A stretch of DNA of 64,000 bases from Yeguia hominis (GCF_014384705.1 NZ_JACRSN010000003.1:160269-224268); one strand, 5' to 3'; numbered from the stretch's first letter, positions 15,307-24,422 are shown. Notes: generated by a model from the letters alone, not told the origin. A program made the numbers and translations.

Positions 15307-16962
15307 ATGCTGCAAAACGGCGCACAAATTCTCATACAGGTTCTTCTGGAGCAGGGCGTGGAACGGATTTTCGGATATCCCGGCGGCGCGGTTTTGCCGA
15401 TTTATGATGCACTTTATGCGTATCGGGACCGCATCACCCACTATATTACCGCGCATGAACAGGGGGCGGCACATGCCGCCGACGGATACGCGCGGATGAC
15501 CGGAAAGCCCGGCGTGGTGCTGGCAACCAGCGGACCGGGCGCAACGAATCTGGTAACGGGGCTTGCAGCGGCGTATATGGACAGCGTTCCGATGGTGGCA
15601 ATTACCGGCAACGTCGATACGGCGCTGATCGGCCGGGACAGCTTTCAGGAGGTCTATATTGCGGGCATTACGATGTCCGTGACCAAACATAATTTTATCG
15701 TCCGGCGTACCGAAGACTTGGCGCCTACGCTGCGGCAGGCCTTTCGGATTGCCCAAAGCGGACGCTGCGGCCCGGTGCTCGTGGATGTTCCGCGCGATGT
15801 TGCACTGGGACTTGCGTCGTACACGCCGGAACCGGCAGTGCAGCCCGACGCCGCATCGGCGCCGGACCCGCAGGACATTGCGCAGGCGGCAAAGATGCTC
15901 AACCGTGCGGCGCGCCCGATGGTCTGTTTCGGCGGCGGCGCGGTCAAAGCGTCGAAGAAATTGCGGGATTTGCTCGAAAAAGCGGAGATTCCGGCGGCGC
16001 ATACCCTGATGGGCATCGGCGCGCTGCCGTTCGATCATCCGCTGAATCTCGGACTTCTCGGCATGCACGGCAAGCGCTCTTCGAATCTGGCAGTCGATCA
16101 TGCGGACGTGCTGCTGGCGATCGGGACGCGCTTTAGCGACCGCGTGGCGTTCCATATGGATCAGTTTGCGCACCGCGCACAGATCATCCATATCGACATC
16201 GATCCGAGCGAAATCAATAAAAACGTGCAGGCGGCCCACAGTGTGGTCGGAGACGTTCACGATGTGCTCTCGCGGCTGCTTCCCATGGTGGAACCGGCTG
16301 CCCACCGCGACTGGATACAGCGCATTGCTGCGTGGAAACGGGAGGATCTTCCGCTGGAGGACGATGGGGAAACGCTGACGCCGTATGGTGTGATCCGGAC
16401 GCTGCGTGAAGCTGCCGGGCCGGACGCCATTTTCACGACGGACGTCGGACAGCACCAGATGTGGGCGGCGCAATACCTGCACCACAATCGCCCGCATCAT
16501 TTTCTGACGAGCGGCGGACTTGGCGCCATGGGCTACGGCTATGGCGCGGCGATCGGCGCGTCGCTTGCGGCGGGAAAACGGCCGGTGATCCATATTACCG
16601 GGGACGGTTCCTTTCATATGAACCTCAATGAGACCTGCACGGCAGTGACGTATGGCATTCCGGTTATCAGCGTGATCCTAAATAACCGCGCGCTCGGCAT
16701 GGTGCGCCAGATGCAGGGCACGTTCTACGGCGGACGGTATTCCTGCAGCGAACCGGACCGCAAAACCGATTATCAGAAGGTGGCCGAGGGATTTGGCGCG
16801 GCCGGGGTGCGCTGTGAGACGCTTTCGCAGCTGCGCACAGCATTCCAAAATGCGTGCAAAAGCCACGGCCCGGTCTGGATCGAGTGCCCGATCAGCCGGG
16901 AGGCGCGCGTGCTGCCGATGATCCCGACAAACGGAACGGTTGACGATATCATTTTAAAGTGA
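15307..16962 (+). CDS. ilvB: Acetolactate synthase, catalytic subunit
   Basis: A 551-residue thiamine-diphosphate enzyme. It condenses pyruvate with pyruvate or 2-oxobutyrate, the first shared step of valine, leucine and isoleucine synthesis. The N-terminal F-G-Y-P-G-G, the catalytic glutamate region H-E-Q-G-A-A-H-A-A-D-G-Y-A-R and the TPP-binding G-D-G-S-F...N loop near residue 435 are all visible. ATG 15307 is chosen because GGAGG precedes it; the longer ORF would start inside the T-box terminator. It is directly controlled by the leader and followed 12 bp later by ilvN. Confidence 0.96.
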   Translation: MLQNGAQILIQVLLEQGVERIFGYPGGAVLPIYDALYAYRDRITHYITAHEQGAAHAADGYARMTGKPGVVLATSGPGATNLVTGLAAAYMDSVPMVAITGNVDTALIGRDSFQEVYIAGITMSVTKHNFIVRRTEDLAPTLRQAFRIAQSGRCGPVLVDVPRDVALGLASYTPEPAVQPDAASAPDPQDIAQAAKMLNRAARPMVCFGGGAVKASKKLRDLLEKAEIPAAHTLMGIGALPFDHPLNLGLLGMHGKRSSNLAVDHADVLLAIGTRFSDRVAFHMDQFAHRAQIIHIDIDPSEINKNVQAAHSVVGDVHDVLSRLLPMVEPAAHRDWIQRIAAWKREDLPLEDDGETLTPYGVIRTLREAAGPDAIFTTDVGQHQMWAAQYLHHNRPHHFLTSGGLGAMGYGYGAAIGASLAAGKRPVIHITGDGSFHMNLNETCTAVTYGIPVISVILNNRALGMVRQMQGTFYGGRYSCSEPDRKTDYQKVAEGFGAAGVRCETLSQLRTAFQNACKSHGPVWIECPISREARVLPMIPTNGTVDDIILK

Positions 16963-16974
16963 GGAGAATCGCTC

Positions 16975-17487
16975 ATGCCCAAAAAAGTACTCAGTGTTCT
17001 GGTAGACAACCACACCGGCGTCCTCGCGCGTGTCGCGTCGCTGTTTTGCCAGCGCGGGTTTAACATCGACAGCCTGACGGTTTCGGCGACCAATCATCCC
17101 GAAACGTCCCGAATCACCATCGTCGCAAGCGGCGATGACGAGACAACGTACAACCAGATTATGAAACAGACCGCAAAACTGATCGAGACGCAGGCAATTT
17201 TTCCGCTGAATCCTTCGGAGAGCCTGTTTCGGGAGCTTTTACTGGTGAAGCTGCGCGCAGACGAAACGAACCGCGGCGCAATCCGGGAAATTGCGGAAAT
17301 CTATCGGGCAAAAATCATCGATCTCTCGGTTTCCAGCATGGTGCTGGAGCTGACCGGAGAGCCGGATAAGATTGACGGGTTTCTCGATGTGCTTTCGACC
17401 TATGAGATTCTGGAAATGTGCCGCACCGGTGTGACGGCATTGGAACGCGGATGGAAAAAGGATCCCCCGCATACGCCTGCCCGATAA
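16975..17487 (+). CDS. ilvN: Acetolactate synthase, regulatory subunit
   Basis: A 170-residue small subunit. The N-terminal ACT domain begins with V-L-S-V-L-V-D-N-H-T-G-V-L-A-R-V and contains R-G-F-N-I-D-S-L-T-V, the usual pattern for valine-feedback subunits (also called IlvH). A C-terminal ALS-small domain follows. It activates IlvB and gives valine inhibition. It shares the transcript with ilvB and ends just before a very strong terminator. Confidence 0.95.
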   Translation: MPKKVLSVLVDNHTGVLARVASLFCQRGFNIDSLTVSATNHPETSRITIVASGDDETTYNQIMKQTAKLIETQAIFPLNPSESLFRELLLVKLRADETNRGAIREIAEIYRAKIIDLSVSSMVLELTGEPDKIDGFLDVLSTYEILEMCRTGVTALERGWKKDPPHTPAR

Positions 17488-17493
17488 AAAAAG

Positions 17494-17587
17494 AAGAGCG
17501 CGCCTGCACACGCAAAACGGTTCCAAACCGCATTCCCTGATGGGGTGCCGGACGGGCCGTTTCTTCTGTGTGCAGGCGCGCTCTTTT
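17494..17587. terminator. Strong terminator between ilvN and lgt
   Basis: A long near-perfect stem (AAGAGCGCGCCTGCACAC with GTGTGCAGGCGCGCTCTT) encloses a smaller hairpin. A T tract follows on the plus strand and A-rich sequence precedes it, so it can also end the convergent lgt transcript. Confidence 0.88.
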
Positions 17588-17639
17588 GCGTTATATATTT
17601 GCAGATTCGGCTAAATCCAAGCCGAATTTGAAAAAGCGT

Positions 17640-18497
17640 CTATTCTGGACGTTTTGCGGAACTGGGCGTCGGCGTTTCTGTGCCGACGGATTCCGCAGCT
17701 GCCGGAGAATGCACAGACTGCCGCGCCGTTTGGCGGAAAAGAACCAGCAGCGCGCCGGCGATTACCAGGAGGCTGACCCACTGCGAGGTGGAAAGCCCCA
17801 GCCAGCTTCCGCGCAGCGTGTCGCCCCGCCAAAATTCCAGCAAAAACCGCGCTGGCGCATAGGCGAGCAGATATCCGCAGAACAGGCGTCCGGAAAACCG
17901 GTTTTTCCGCAGCAGATGAGACAGGACAAGGAACAAAAGCAGATTCCAGAACGCTTCCACAAGCTGAATGGGAAAGCGCACGACGCCGTTTGCCTCCGGA
18001 ACGGGACTGTACCGATAGACAAAGCCGACCGGGCTTTCTGCCCCGTAGCAGCATCCGCCCAAAAAGCAGCCGATCCGCCCGAAAACATGGAAGAGCGGAA
18101 CCACCGGCGCGATCATATCGGACCATGCGGAAAGATCGAGCTTCCGGTTTTTTCCATACAGATAACCGGCCGCAATGCCGCCCAGAAGCCCGCCGTAAAA
18201 GACCGATCCGCCGAAAATCGAAACAACAACGTCGAGGAAGTCTTTCCAGCTGCTGATGACGCCGGGCGTATGCAGAAGCTTTTGGAGAAGCGGCAGATTG
18301 GTGACGCCGTAGAGCAGATGCATGCCCAGCAAAACGCCGATGCCGCTGATCAGCAAAAAGACGATCATGTCGTTATCGTCGTATCCCCGCTTTTTTGCAG
18401 TTCGGCAGGCGTAAATTCCGGAGACAAAAATTCCGATCAGCGCCAAAACGGGATAAATGGCAAACGTTTTTCCGAGAAACGAGAAGCTTGGAATCAT
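17640..18497 (-). CDS. lgt: Prolipoprotein diacylglyceryl transferase
   Basis: A 285-residue polytopic membrane enzyme with about seven hydrophobic segments. It transfers diacylglyceryl to the lipobox cysteine of prolipoproteins, needed for the lipoproteins encoded in this window. The Lgt signature region reads G-R-I-G-C-F-L-G-G-C-C-Y-G near residue 143. Here the Asn of the classical G-R-I-G-N-F motif is replaced by Cys, and the stretch is Cys-rich. The F-Y-G-G-L-L-G-G loop is present. The last 25 residues are Ser/Thr/Pro-rich. The start follows a GAGGTGA site. The motif change leaves a small chance of a specialised paralogue. Confidence 0.88.
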   Translation of the reverse strand: MIPSFSFLGKTFAIYPVLALIGIFVSGIYACRTAKKRGYDDNDMIVFLLISGIGVLLGMHLLYGVTNLPLLQKLLHTPGVISSWKDFLDVVVSIFGGSVFYGGLLGGIAAGYLYGKNRKLDLSAWSDMIAPVVPLFHVFGRIGCFLGGCCYGAESPVGFVYRYSPVPEANGVVRFPIQLVEAFWNLLLFLVLSHLLRKNRFSGRLFCGYLLAYAPARFLLEFWRGDTLRGSWLGLSTSQWVSLLVIAGALLVLFRQTARQSVHSPAAAESVGTETPTPSSAKRPE

Positions 18498-18513
18498 GGC
18501 AGTTCACCTCGCG

Positions 18514-18550
18514 ATAAAAAAATACCATGCGCGTACGCTGCGCATGGTAT
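18514..18550 (-). terminator. Terminator of the DUF4190 gene
   Basis: Reading the minus strand, an 11-bp perfect stem (ATACCATGCGC with GCGCATGGTAT) is followed by seven or more T residues. It lies between the DUF4190 stop and the lgt start and separates the two genes. Confidence 0.82.
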
Positions 18551-18576
18551 AATATGGGTTCAGATCAATTGAGCAA

Positions 18577-18858
18577 TTAGCCCAGAAGTCCGGCTACACC
18601 GACACAACTTGCAGCGCAGATTACGCAGATGATGCCGACAGCACCAAAAGCGGTGCCGATAATGCCGAGAACAAGACCCGCAGTTGCAAGTCCGGTCTCT
18701 CCTGGATTTGCCTTTTTACGGCCCAAAACGCCGAAGACAATACCGAGAACGGCGAGGACAAACGTAAAGTAACAAACGACCGGGATAAAGGAACCGATGA
18801 TGCCCAGAATACCGCAAACGAGCGCCGCAATAGAAAATCCTTTACTGTTGTTTTGCAT
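18577..18858 (-). CDS. Small DUF4190-type membrane protein
   Basis: A 93-residue, very hydrophobic protein with three probable membrane segments (about 8-42, 57-75 and 76-92) separated by a basic R-K-K-A-N-P-G-E-T loop. The pattern F-S-I-A-A-L-V-C-G-I-L-G-I-I-G and the mid-protein A-T-A-G-L-V-L-G-I-I-G match DUF4190 proteins. Function unknown; members often occur as short single-gene units in Clostridia. It has its own AGGAGGG site, promoter and terminator. Confidence 0.78.
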   Translation of the reverse strand: MQNNSKGFSIAALVCGILGIIGSFIPVVCYFTFVLAVLGIVFGVLGRKKANPGETGLATAGLVLGIIGTAFGAVGIICVICAASCVGVAGLLG

Positions 18859-18965
18859 GGTGAAAACCCTCCTTATAATTATAAATCTGCGTCCGAGATA
18901 TCGATAGAAAAAAGGAATTTCCGGGAACCGGATCCGTTTTTCTACGGGACACTTTAATCGATGTC

Positions 18966-18995
18966 ATTATAGCATGGTGCTGATTTTGTTGTCAA
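18966..18995 (-). promoter_or_regulatory. Sigma-A promoter of the DUF4190 gene
   Basis: On the minus strand, TTGACA (complement of 18990-18995) and TATAAT (complement of 18966-18971) are separated by 18 bp, both exact consensus boxes. The leader is about 100 nt long. Confidence 0.8.
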
Positions 18996-19063
18996 TGATT
19001 TTTGGGGAAATTGTTTCGAATTTGTTACAGAGCGCTTTCCTTAGAGAAGCTTTATGGGAAGCA

Positions 19064-19092
19064 TTGCCGTTTTAAACACGAGCGTGTATAAT
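19064..19092 (+). promoter_or_regulatory. Sigma-A promoter of the M16 peptidase gene
   Basis: TTGCCG at 19064-19069, a 17-bp spacer and TATAAT at 19087-19092. Confidence 0.6.
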
Positions 19093-19221
19093 ATCATGGA
19101 ACGCTTCTGCTGCAGATGGTTTTGCGCCGGGAAATCGTGCGTTTTTGCGGACTTGGCAAACCGAAACGCGCTTTCGGGCAAACGCGGCAGACGATTTTTT
19201 AGAAAAGGAGGTCATCCGAAG

Positions 19222-20568
19222 ATGAGCGGATCCCAAAGGAAAATTCCTGTCTTTTGCGATCGGAATCCCGGACTCCACCGGTTTGTGCTCAGCCTGACGC
19301 TTCTTGCCGGTCCGCTTTATGAAACGGAGGGCGAGGAAGGATCGTCGCATTTCTTTGAGCATCTGGTGTTCCGCAACATCAACCGCCGGATGAACGGCAC
19401 GCTCTACCGGACGCTTGACCGGCTGGGGCTGACGTTCAGTGCCTGTACCTACCGGGAGATGATTCGCTTTTCGATTTCCGGTATTCCGGCGCATTTTTGT
19501 GAGGCGGCCGAAATTTTCACACAGATCTTATCGCCGCTTTCGCTGTCGTCCCAGGATTTGCAGCTGGAGCGCAAACGGGTCAAAGCGGAAATTGCAGAAG
19601 CGGACGAGCGCAGCAGCCTTGACCATTTTGCGGCACAGAAGATCTGGGCCGGCACGCCGCTGCAAAGGCTGATTACCGGCAGCTGTGCCGCGGTTGACCG
19701 GCTTGGCGTGCGGCGGATGCAGAAAATTGCCGAGACGATTCTGCGCGAAGGCATGCCGTTCTTTTCGGTGACCGGAGCCGTTTCGGAGGAGCATCTCGCG
19801 GCGCTTTCTGCCTATGCGGCGCGTTTTCCGGTACGGCCGGGGTCCGGTGTGCGCCGAAATCTCGCGCCGGTGCCGCAGCAGTTCTTTCACCGAAAACCGG
19901 CTGTGTACTGCAAAAGCGCCGGGTACTGCGAAGTCTGCCTTTCCTTTGATTTTGACGCGCGCCGGTATTCGCATGCGCAGCGGGATCTGCTCTATGCGCT
20001 GCTGTTTTCCGGAGAAAGCTCGCGCTTTTATGAGGTGCTCTCCGAAGAAACCGGTCTGCTTTACGGTTATGACGCGCTGATCGAAGCGTACCGCAACATC
20101 GGCGTGCTTTCGCTTTCTTTTTCCGTGCGTCCGGCGTCGCTGCCGGCAGTTTTGGAAAAGACGGTAGAGGTGCTCTCCGCCGCCAAACAGCCGGATCCCG
20201 AGGGCTTTTTATCCGCACAGGGGCAGTATACGGAAACCATGGATATGCTTCTGGACGATCCGGAGGACCTCAGCTTTACGCTCGACTATGAGCGCGGCGT
20301 GCTTGGCGCCGGATATGGCTCGCTTGCACAGCGAAAGGAGACCTACCGGGCGGTTCGTGCAGAAGATGTGGCCGCATTTGCAGAAGAACTCTTCCGGCCG
20401 CAGAATCTGACCGTCTGCGTGAAGGGCAGAAAAGACCGGCTGCCGCTTTCCAAAATTTCCGGCGTACTGCAAAGATTGGCGGCGCCTTCGATTTTACAGA
20501 GAATCTCGAACCCAATGCGGCGAAACAAATGGGTAACTGGGACAAAAGCAGATGTGAAAAAATTATGA
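19222..20568 (+). CDS. M16 family (insulinase-like) peptidase
   Basis: A 448-residue M16-type protein. The inverted zinc motif H-F-F-E-H is at residues 43-47, and a glutamate lies 76 residues later (E123 in K-A-E-I), the spacing expected for the third zinc ligand. The active site therefore looks intact. ATG 19222 is chosen by the AAAAGGAGGTCATC site. M16 proteins often come as pairs of an active and an inactive partner (processing-peptidase or antibiotic-maturation pairs), but only one copy is here. The last 35 residues are basic and unlike the family. Substrate unknown; no peptide precursor gene was found nearby. Confidence 0.85.
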   Translation: MSGSQRKIPVFCDRNPGLHRFVLSLTLLAGPLYETEGEEGSSHFFEHLVFRNINRRMNGTLYRTLDRLGLTFSACTYREMIRFSISGIPAHFCEAAEIFTQILSPLSLSSQDLQLERKRVKAEIAEADERSSLDHFAAQKIWAGTPLQRLITGSCAAVDRLGVRRMQKIAETILREGMPFFSVTGAVSEEHLAALSAYAARFPVRPGSGVRRNLAPVPQQFFHRKPAVYCKSAGYCEVCLSFDFDARRYSHAQRDLLYALLFSGESSRFYEVLSEETGLLYGYDALIEAYRNIGVLSLSFSVRPASLPAVLEKTVEVLSAAKQPDPEGFLSAQGQYTETMDMLLDDPEDLSFTLDYERGVLGAGYGSLAQRKETYRAVRAEDVAAFAEELFRPQNLTVCVKGRKDRLPLSKISGVLQRLAAPSILQRISNPMRRNKWVTGTKADVKKL

Positions 20569-20750
20569 ATTTTATGTGACGCCGACAAAAATGCAGTTTC
20601 GGAAAAAAACTTGCGGAAATAGGCTTGAAAAAATGTCGGTTCTGCGGTAACATTGTCCTATCCTTTTTCTTTTTGGCGCTTTCCTGTTTGAGGTGTTTGG
20701 GCTATTAAAGAACGAGGGCTCTTTTATTTTTAAAACCGGAGGGAACTGCC

Positions 20751-21335
20751 ATGCAGCTTTTGAAAGAACGAATTATCAGAGATGGCAAAATCGGCGAAGG
20801 CAATATCCTGAAGGTCGACAGCTTTCTGAACCATCAGATGGATATTGCGCTTTTTAATGAAATCGGCCGCGAATTCAAACGGCGTTTTGCAAACTGCGAT
20901 GTAAACAAAATCCTGACCATTGAGTCTTCCGGAATCGGGATTGCATGTATTACAGCGCAGTTTTTTGATTGTCCGGTTGTATTCGCCAAAAAGCACCGGA
21001 CGCTCAATATCTTCGGGGATGTCTACACAGCGAAGGTCGAGTCCTATACGCACAAAGAGGTCTATGATGTGACGGTTTCCAAGGCGTTTCTCGGTCCGCA
21101 GGATCGGATCTTGATTATCGACGATTTTCTTGCAAAGGGCAATGCGCTCAACGGACTGCTGCAAATCATCGAGCAGGCCGGCGCAAAGGTCGAAGGAATC
21201 GGCATCGTTGTCGAAAAAGCGTTCCAGGAGGGCGGCGATCTGATCCGGTCGCAGGGCATCCGCGTGGAGTCTTTGGCCCGTGTAAAGGCGCTTTCTGTCG
21301 AAAACGGCGTTTCCTTTGTGGAGGATGACTGCTGA
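20751..21335 (+). CDS. xpt: Xanthine phosphoribosyltransferase
   Basis: A 194-residue purine salvage enzyme converting xanthine and PRPP to XMP. The start M-Q-L-L-K-E-R-I, the central E-S-S-G-I-G-I-A and the PRPP loop I-I-D-D-F-L-A-K-G-N-A are characteristic. It is preceded by an AACCGGAGG site. No purine riboswitch was recognised in the 182 bp upstream. A BMP-type nucleoside importer starts 53 bp downstream in the same direction, so salvage and import are probably co-expressed. Confidence 0.95.
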   Translation: MQLLKERIIRDGKIGEGNILKVDSFLNHQMDIALFNEIGREFKRRFANCDVNKILTIESSGIGIACITAQFFDCPVVFAKKHRTLNIFGDVYTAKVESYTHKEVYDVTVSKAFLGPQDRILIIDDFLAKGNALNGLLQIIEQAGAKVEGIGIVVEKAFQEGGDLIRSQGIRVESLARVKALSVENGVSFVEDDC

Positions 21336-21388
21336 CAAGCCCCGATGGGGCTTCCAATAAAATAAAAGGATTTGGAGGAAACAAACAC

Positions 21389-22579
21389 ATGAAGAAGATT
21401 CTTGCAATGCTTCTGTCAGTGCTTCTCGTGCTCGCATTTGCGGCAGGATGCAGCTCTGACAACGCAGCTTCCGGCAGCAGCGATGCTTCTGAGGCACAGA
21501 GCAGCGATGCACAGAGCAGCAGCGAAGCGGAAAGCAGCGACGGGGAAAGCAGCAGCACGGAGGGCCTGTTCCCGCCGGTTGCCAAAGAGGATATTAAGGT
21601 CGGCGTCATCCATATTTCCGATCCGGCAGAAGGATCCGGCTATACGTATACGCACGATCAGGGAATCGTCGGCATGCAGAAGGCGCTCGGCCTTTCTGAT
21701 GAGCAGATCATCCGCAAAAACAATGTCAACGACAGCGACGCTACCGCAATCGAGAGCGCCATCCTGGAGTGCATTGAGGAAGGCTGCAACATCATTTTTG
21801 CGACAAGCTGGGGCTATATGGACACCTGCGAAGCGCTTGCAGAAGAATATCCGAATGTGATTTTCTCCCACGGTACCGGTTATAAGTCCAACGGCAAAAA
21901 CTTCAACAACTATTTCGGCCGGATTTATCAGGCGCGTTACCTTTCCGGTATTGCGGCCGGTCTGAAGACCAAAACCAATAAAATCGGCTATGTTGCGGCT
22001 TGGGGCAGCGAAAACGGCGAAGTTACAAGCGGCTGCGACGCGTTTGCAATGGGCGTGTATTCCGTCAACCCGGATGCAGAAGTTTATGTAAAGGTCACCA
22101 ACAGCTGGTTCGATCCGGAAGGCGAAGGCCAGGCAGCGCAGGCGCTTGTCGACCTCGGCTGCGATGTCATCGGACAGCACTGCGATACGCCGAACCCGCA
22201 GCTCGTTGCGGAAGAAGCAGGCGTTTTCGGTGTCGGCTACAACTCCGACATGAGCAAGGATGCGCCGAAGGCGGTTCTGACCTCTGTAATTTGGAACTGG
22301 TCCGCATATTACACCTGGGCGGTTGAGAATGTCATCAACGGCACCTGGACCGGTGAAAACTATTACGGCGGCCTTGCAGAAGGCTTTGTCGATATCGCAC
22401 CGCTGGCAGATTTCTGCGCGGACGGCACTGCGGAAAAGATCGAAGAAGCCCGCCAGAAGATCGTTTCCGGCGAGTGGGATGTCTTTGACGGCGAGATCGA
22501 GACCAACGAAGGCACAACGGCGACCAGCGAGTATTACACCGATATCAACTGGTACTTCAAGAACGTTGTGGTGAAATAA
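21389..22579 (+). CDS. BMP-family nucleoside-binding lipoprotein (ABC importer)
   Basis: A 396-residue substrate-binding protein. The signal peptide ends in A-A-G-C at about residue 21, followed by a long Ser/Asp/Glu-rich linker (22-55) and a BMP/PnrA-type domain beginning with I-K-V-G-V-I-H-I-S-D-P. The family pattern I-F-A-T-S-W-G-Y-M and the N-K-I-G-Y-V-A-A segment are present. PnrA/NupN-like proteins bind purine nucleosides. The two permeases and the ATPase of the importer follow, and xpt precedes, supporting purine nucleoside or base uptake. Confidence 0.9.
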   Translation: MKKILAMLLSVLLVLAFAAGCSSDNAASGSSDASEAQSSDAQSSSEAESSDGESSSTEGLFPPVAKEDIKVGVIHISDPAEGSGYTYTHDQGIVGMQKALGLSDEQIIRKNNVNDSDATAIESAILECIEEGCNIIFATSWGYMDTCEALAEEYPNVIFSHGTGYKSNGKNFNNYFGRIYQARYLSGIAAGLKTKTNKIGYVAAWGSENGEVTSGCDAFAMGVYSVNPDAEVYVKVTNSWFDPEGEGQAAQALVDLGCDVIGQHCDTPNPQLVAEEAGVFGVGYNSDMSKDAPKAVLTSVIWNWSAYYTWAVENVINGTWTGENYYGGLAEGFVDIAPLADFCADGTAEKIEEARQKIVSGEWDVFDGEIETNEGTTATSEYYTDINWYFKNVVVK

Positions 22580-22656
22580 AGCAGCATTCTGCCTGATTCG
22601 GCCCGGTGAGAATTTCCGGGCGGGCAAAAGCCCGTCCAGAACAGGAAATTCCCTTC

Positions 22657-22675
22657 CGGGCCATGGCCCGTTTTA
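22657..22675 (+). terminator. Partial terminator between binding protein and ATPase
   Basis: CGGGCC-AT-GGCCCG followed by TTTTAT, inside a 316-bp gap. Just upstream a larger fold is possible (CCCGG...CCGGG, GAATTTCC...GGAAATTC, GGGC-AAAA-GCCC between about 22600 and 22660). It probably lowers transcription into the ATPase and permease genes so that the binding protein is made in excess. Its mRNA end may be protected by the larger fold. The rest of the gap shows nothing else. Confidence 0.5.
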
Positions 22676-22895
22676 TACGGTTTTTTCCTGCTTTTCCGGC
22701 AGGGCGAAGAATCGGCCGGCATATTTTAAAACGCTTTTTTAAAACGTGTGCCGAATTTCCGCTTTTTCGCCGTACCGGGACGGCGTTTCTGCGGCGGATG
22801 TTTTTTGCGGCCGGAAAAGTCGGCGCAAAAGGCACTTGCATGCAGAAATCTGTTCGGCGTTTCCACAAAATCTCCAAAGGAGGCATCAATCGGGT

Positions 22896-24422
22896 ATGTC
22901 AGATAGGACACAGGCCCCCTATGCAATTGAATGCAGCGGAATCACAAAGACGTTTGGCTCTGTGGTTGCGAACGACGGCATCGATCTTTCTGTCCGCTAC
23001 GGAGAAATTCTGGCCTTGCTCGGCGAGAACGGATCCGGCAAAACAACGCTGATGAACATGCTTTCCGGCATCTATCATCCGGACAGCGGAAGCATCCGGA
23101 TTGGCGGACAAGAGGTGCAGATCGCGTCGCCATCCGACGCCCGTGCGCTCGGAATCGGAATGATTCACCAGCATTTTAAGCTGGTCGATATTTTTACCGC
23201 GCGGGAAAATATCATCCTGGGTTCCCGGGAAAAGCGCAGCGCGCAGAAACAGCGCGAGGCGATTGCCGCCATCATGGAGGATGTCGGGCTCTCGATTGAC
23301 CTGGACAAGCGCGTTTGTGATATGGCGGTCAGCGAAAAGCAGACGGTCGAGATCCTGAAGGTGCTCTATTCGGGCTCCAAAATTCTGATTCTCGACGAGC
23401 CGACAGCGGTTTTGACGCCGCAGGAGACAGAGCTGCTCTTCGCGATGCTGCGGCGTATGCGGGAAAAGGGCTGCGCAATCATCATCATCACGCACAAGCT
23501 CGGCGAAGTTTTGGCGATCAGCGACCGTGTAACGGTTTTGCGCAAGGGAAAAAGCGTCGGAACGGCGGTGACGGCGGAAACCAACCAGAAAATCCTGACG
23601 GAATTTATTGTCGGCCATGCAGTGAATCTCGAAATTCACCGGCCGGAACCGGAAAATCCGCAGACCATTCTCAATGTCGTGAACCTGACGGTGGATAAGC
23701 CGGACGGCTCCTGCGCGATTGACGATATTTCCTTTGAAATTCGGACCGGTGAAATTCTCGGCGTCGCAGGTGTTGCGGGAAGCGGTCAAAAAGAGCTTTG
23801 CGAGACCATTGCAGGGCTGATGCCGGCAAAAAAGGGCGCAATTCTTTATAAAAAAGAAAATATCCTCGGAAAATCGCCGCTGGACATTATCAAATACGGC
23901 ATCAGCATGAGCTTTGTGCCGGAAGACCGTCTGGGCATGGGGCTGGTTGCCTCGATGGATATGGTGGATAACATGCTGCTCAAGACCTACACGGCCGGCC
24001 CCGGTCCGTTTGTCGACAAAAAGCCGGCTAAGGCCCTTGCAGAACGGTTGGTGGAAAAACTCGGGATCGTCACCGGCGGACTCAATATGCCGGTTCGGCT
24101 GATGTCCGGCGGCAACGTGCAGAAGGTGCTGCTCGGATGCGAGATTGAATCCAATCCGAATCTGCTGATTACCGCGTATCCGGTGCGCGGACTCGATATC
24201 AATTCCTCGTACCTCGTGTACGATCTGCTCAACGAACAGAAAAAACGCGGCGTCGCGGTGATGTATATCGGCGAGGATCTCGACGTGCTGCTGGAGCTTG
24301 CCGACCGGATCATGGTGCTCTGTCACGGAAAAATCACCGGAATTGTGGACGCCAAAGCAGTCACAAAAGAACAAATCGGCCTGATGATGACCGGCGGAAC
24401 CGGAGAGGAGGCAACGGCATGA
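22896..24422 (+). CDS. ABC importer ATPase, two nucleotide-binding domains (nucleoside type)
   Basis: A 508-residue fused double ATPase of the sugar/nucleoside importer type. Domain 1 has Walker A G-E-N-G-S-G-K-T-T near residue 42 and Walker B I-L-I-L-D-E-P. Domain 2 (from about residue 255) has a degenerate A-G-V-A-G-S-G-Q-K-E-L loop and L-I-T-A-Y-P-V-R-G-L-D, typical for this family where the second site is weak. ATG 22896 follows CCAAAGGAGGC. It overlaps the first permease by 4 bp. Confidence 0.92.
   Translation: MSDRTQAPYAIECSGITKTFGSVVANDGIDLSVRYGEILALLGENGSGKTTLMNMLSGIYHPDSGSIRIGGQEVQIASPSDARALGIGMIHQHFKLVDIFTARENIILGSREKRSAQKQREAIAAIMEDVGLSIDLDKRVCDMAVSEKQTVEILKVLYSGSKILILDEPTAVLTPQETELLFAMLRRMREKGCAIIIITHKLGEVLAISDRVTVLRKGKSVGTAVTAETNQKILTEFIVGHAVNLEIHRPEPENPQTILNVVNLTVDKPDGSCAIDDISFEIRTGEILGVAGVAGSGQKELCETIAGLMPAKKGAILYKKENILGKSPLDIIKYGISMSFVPEDRLGMGLVASMDMVDNMLLKTYTAGPGPFVDKKPAKALAERLVEKLGIVTGGLNMPVRLMSGGNVQKVLLGCEIESNPNLLITAYPVRGLDINSSYLVYDLLNEQKKRGVAVMYIGEDLDVLLELADRIMVLCHGKITGIVDAKAVTKEQIGLMMTGGTGEEATA

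Noticed and set aside
20569..20750. Purine riboswitch expected before xpt
   Set aside because: No match to the TATA...TGG...GTTTCTACC...CC-TAAA core of the purine class could be found by reading; not reported as a feature.
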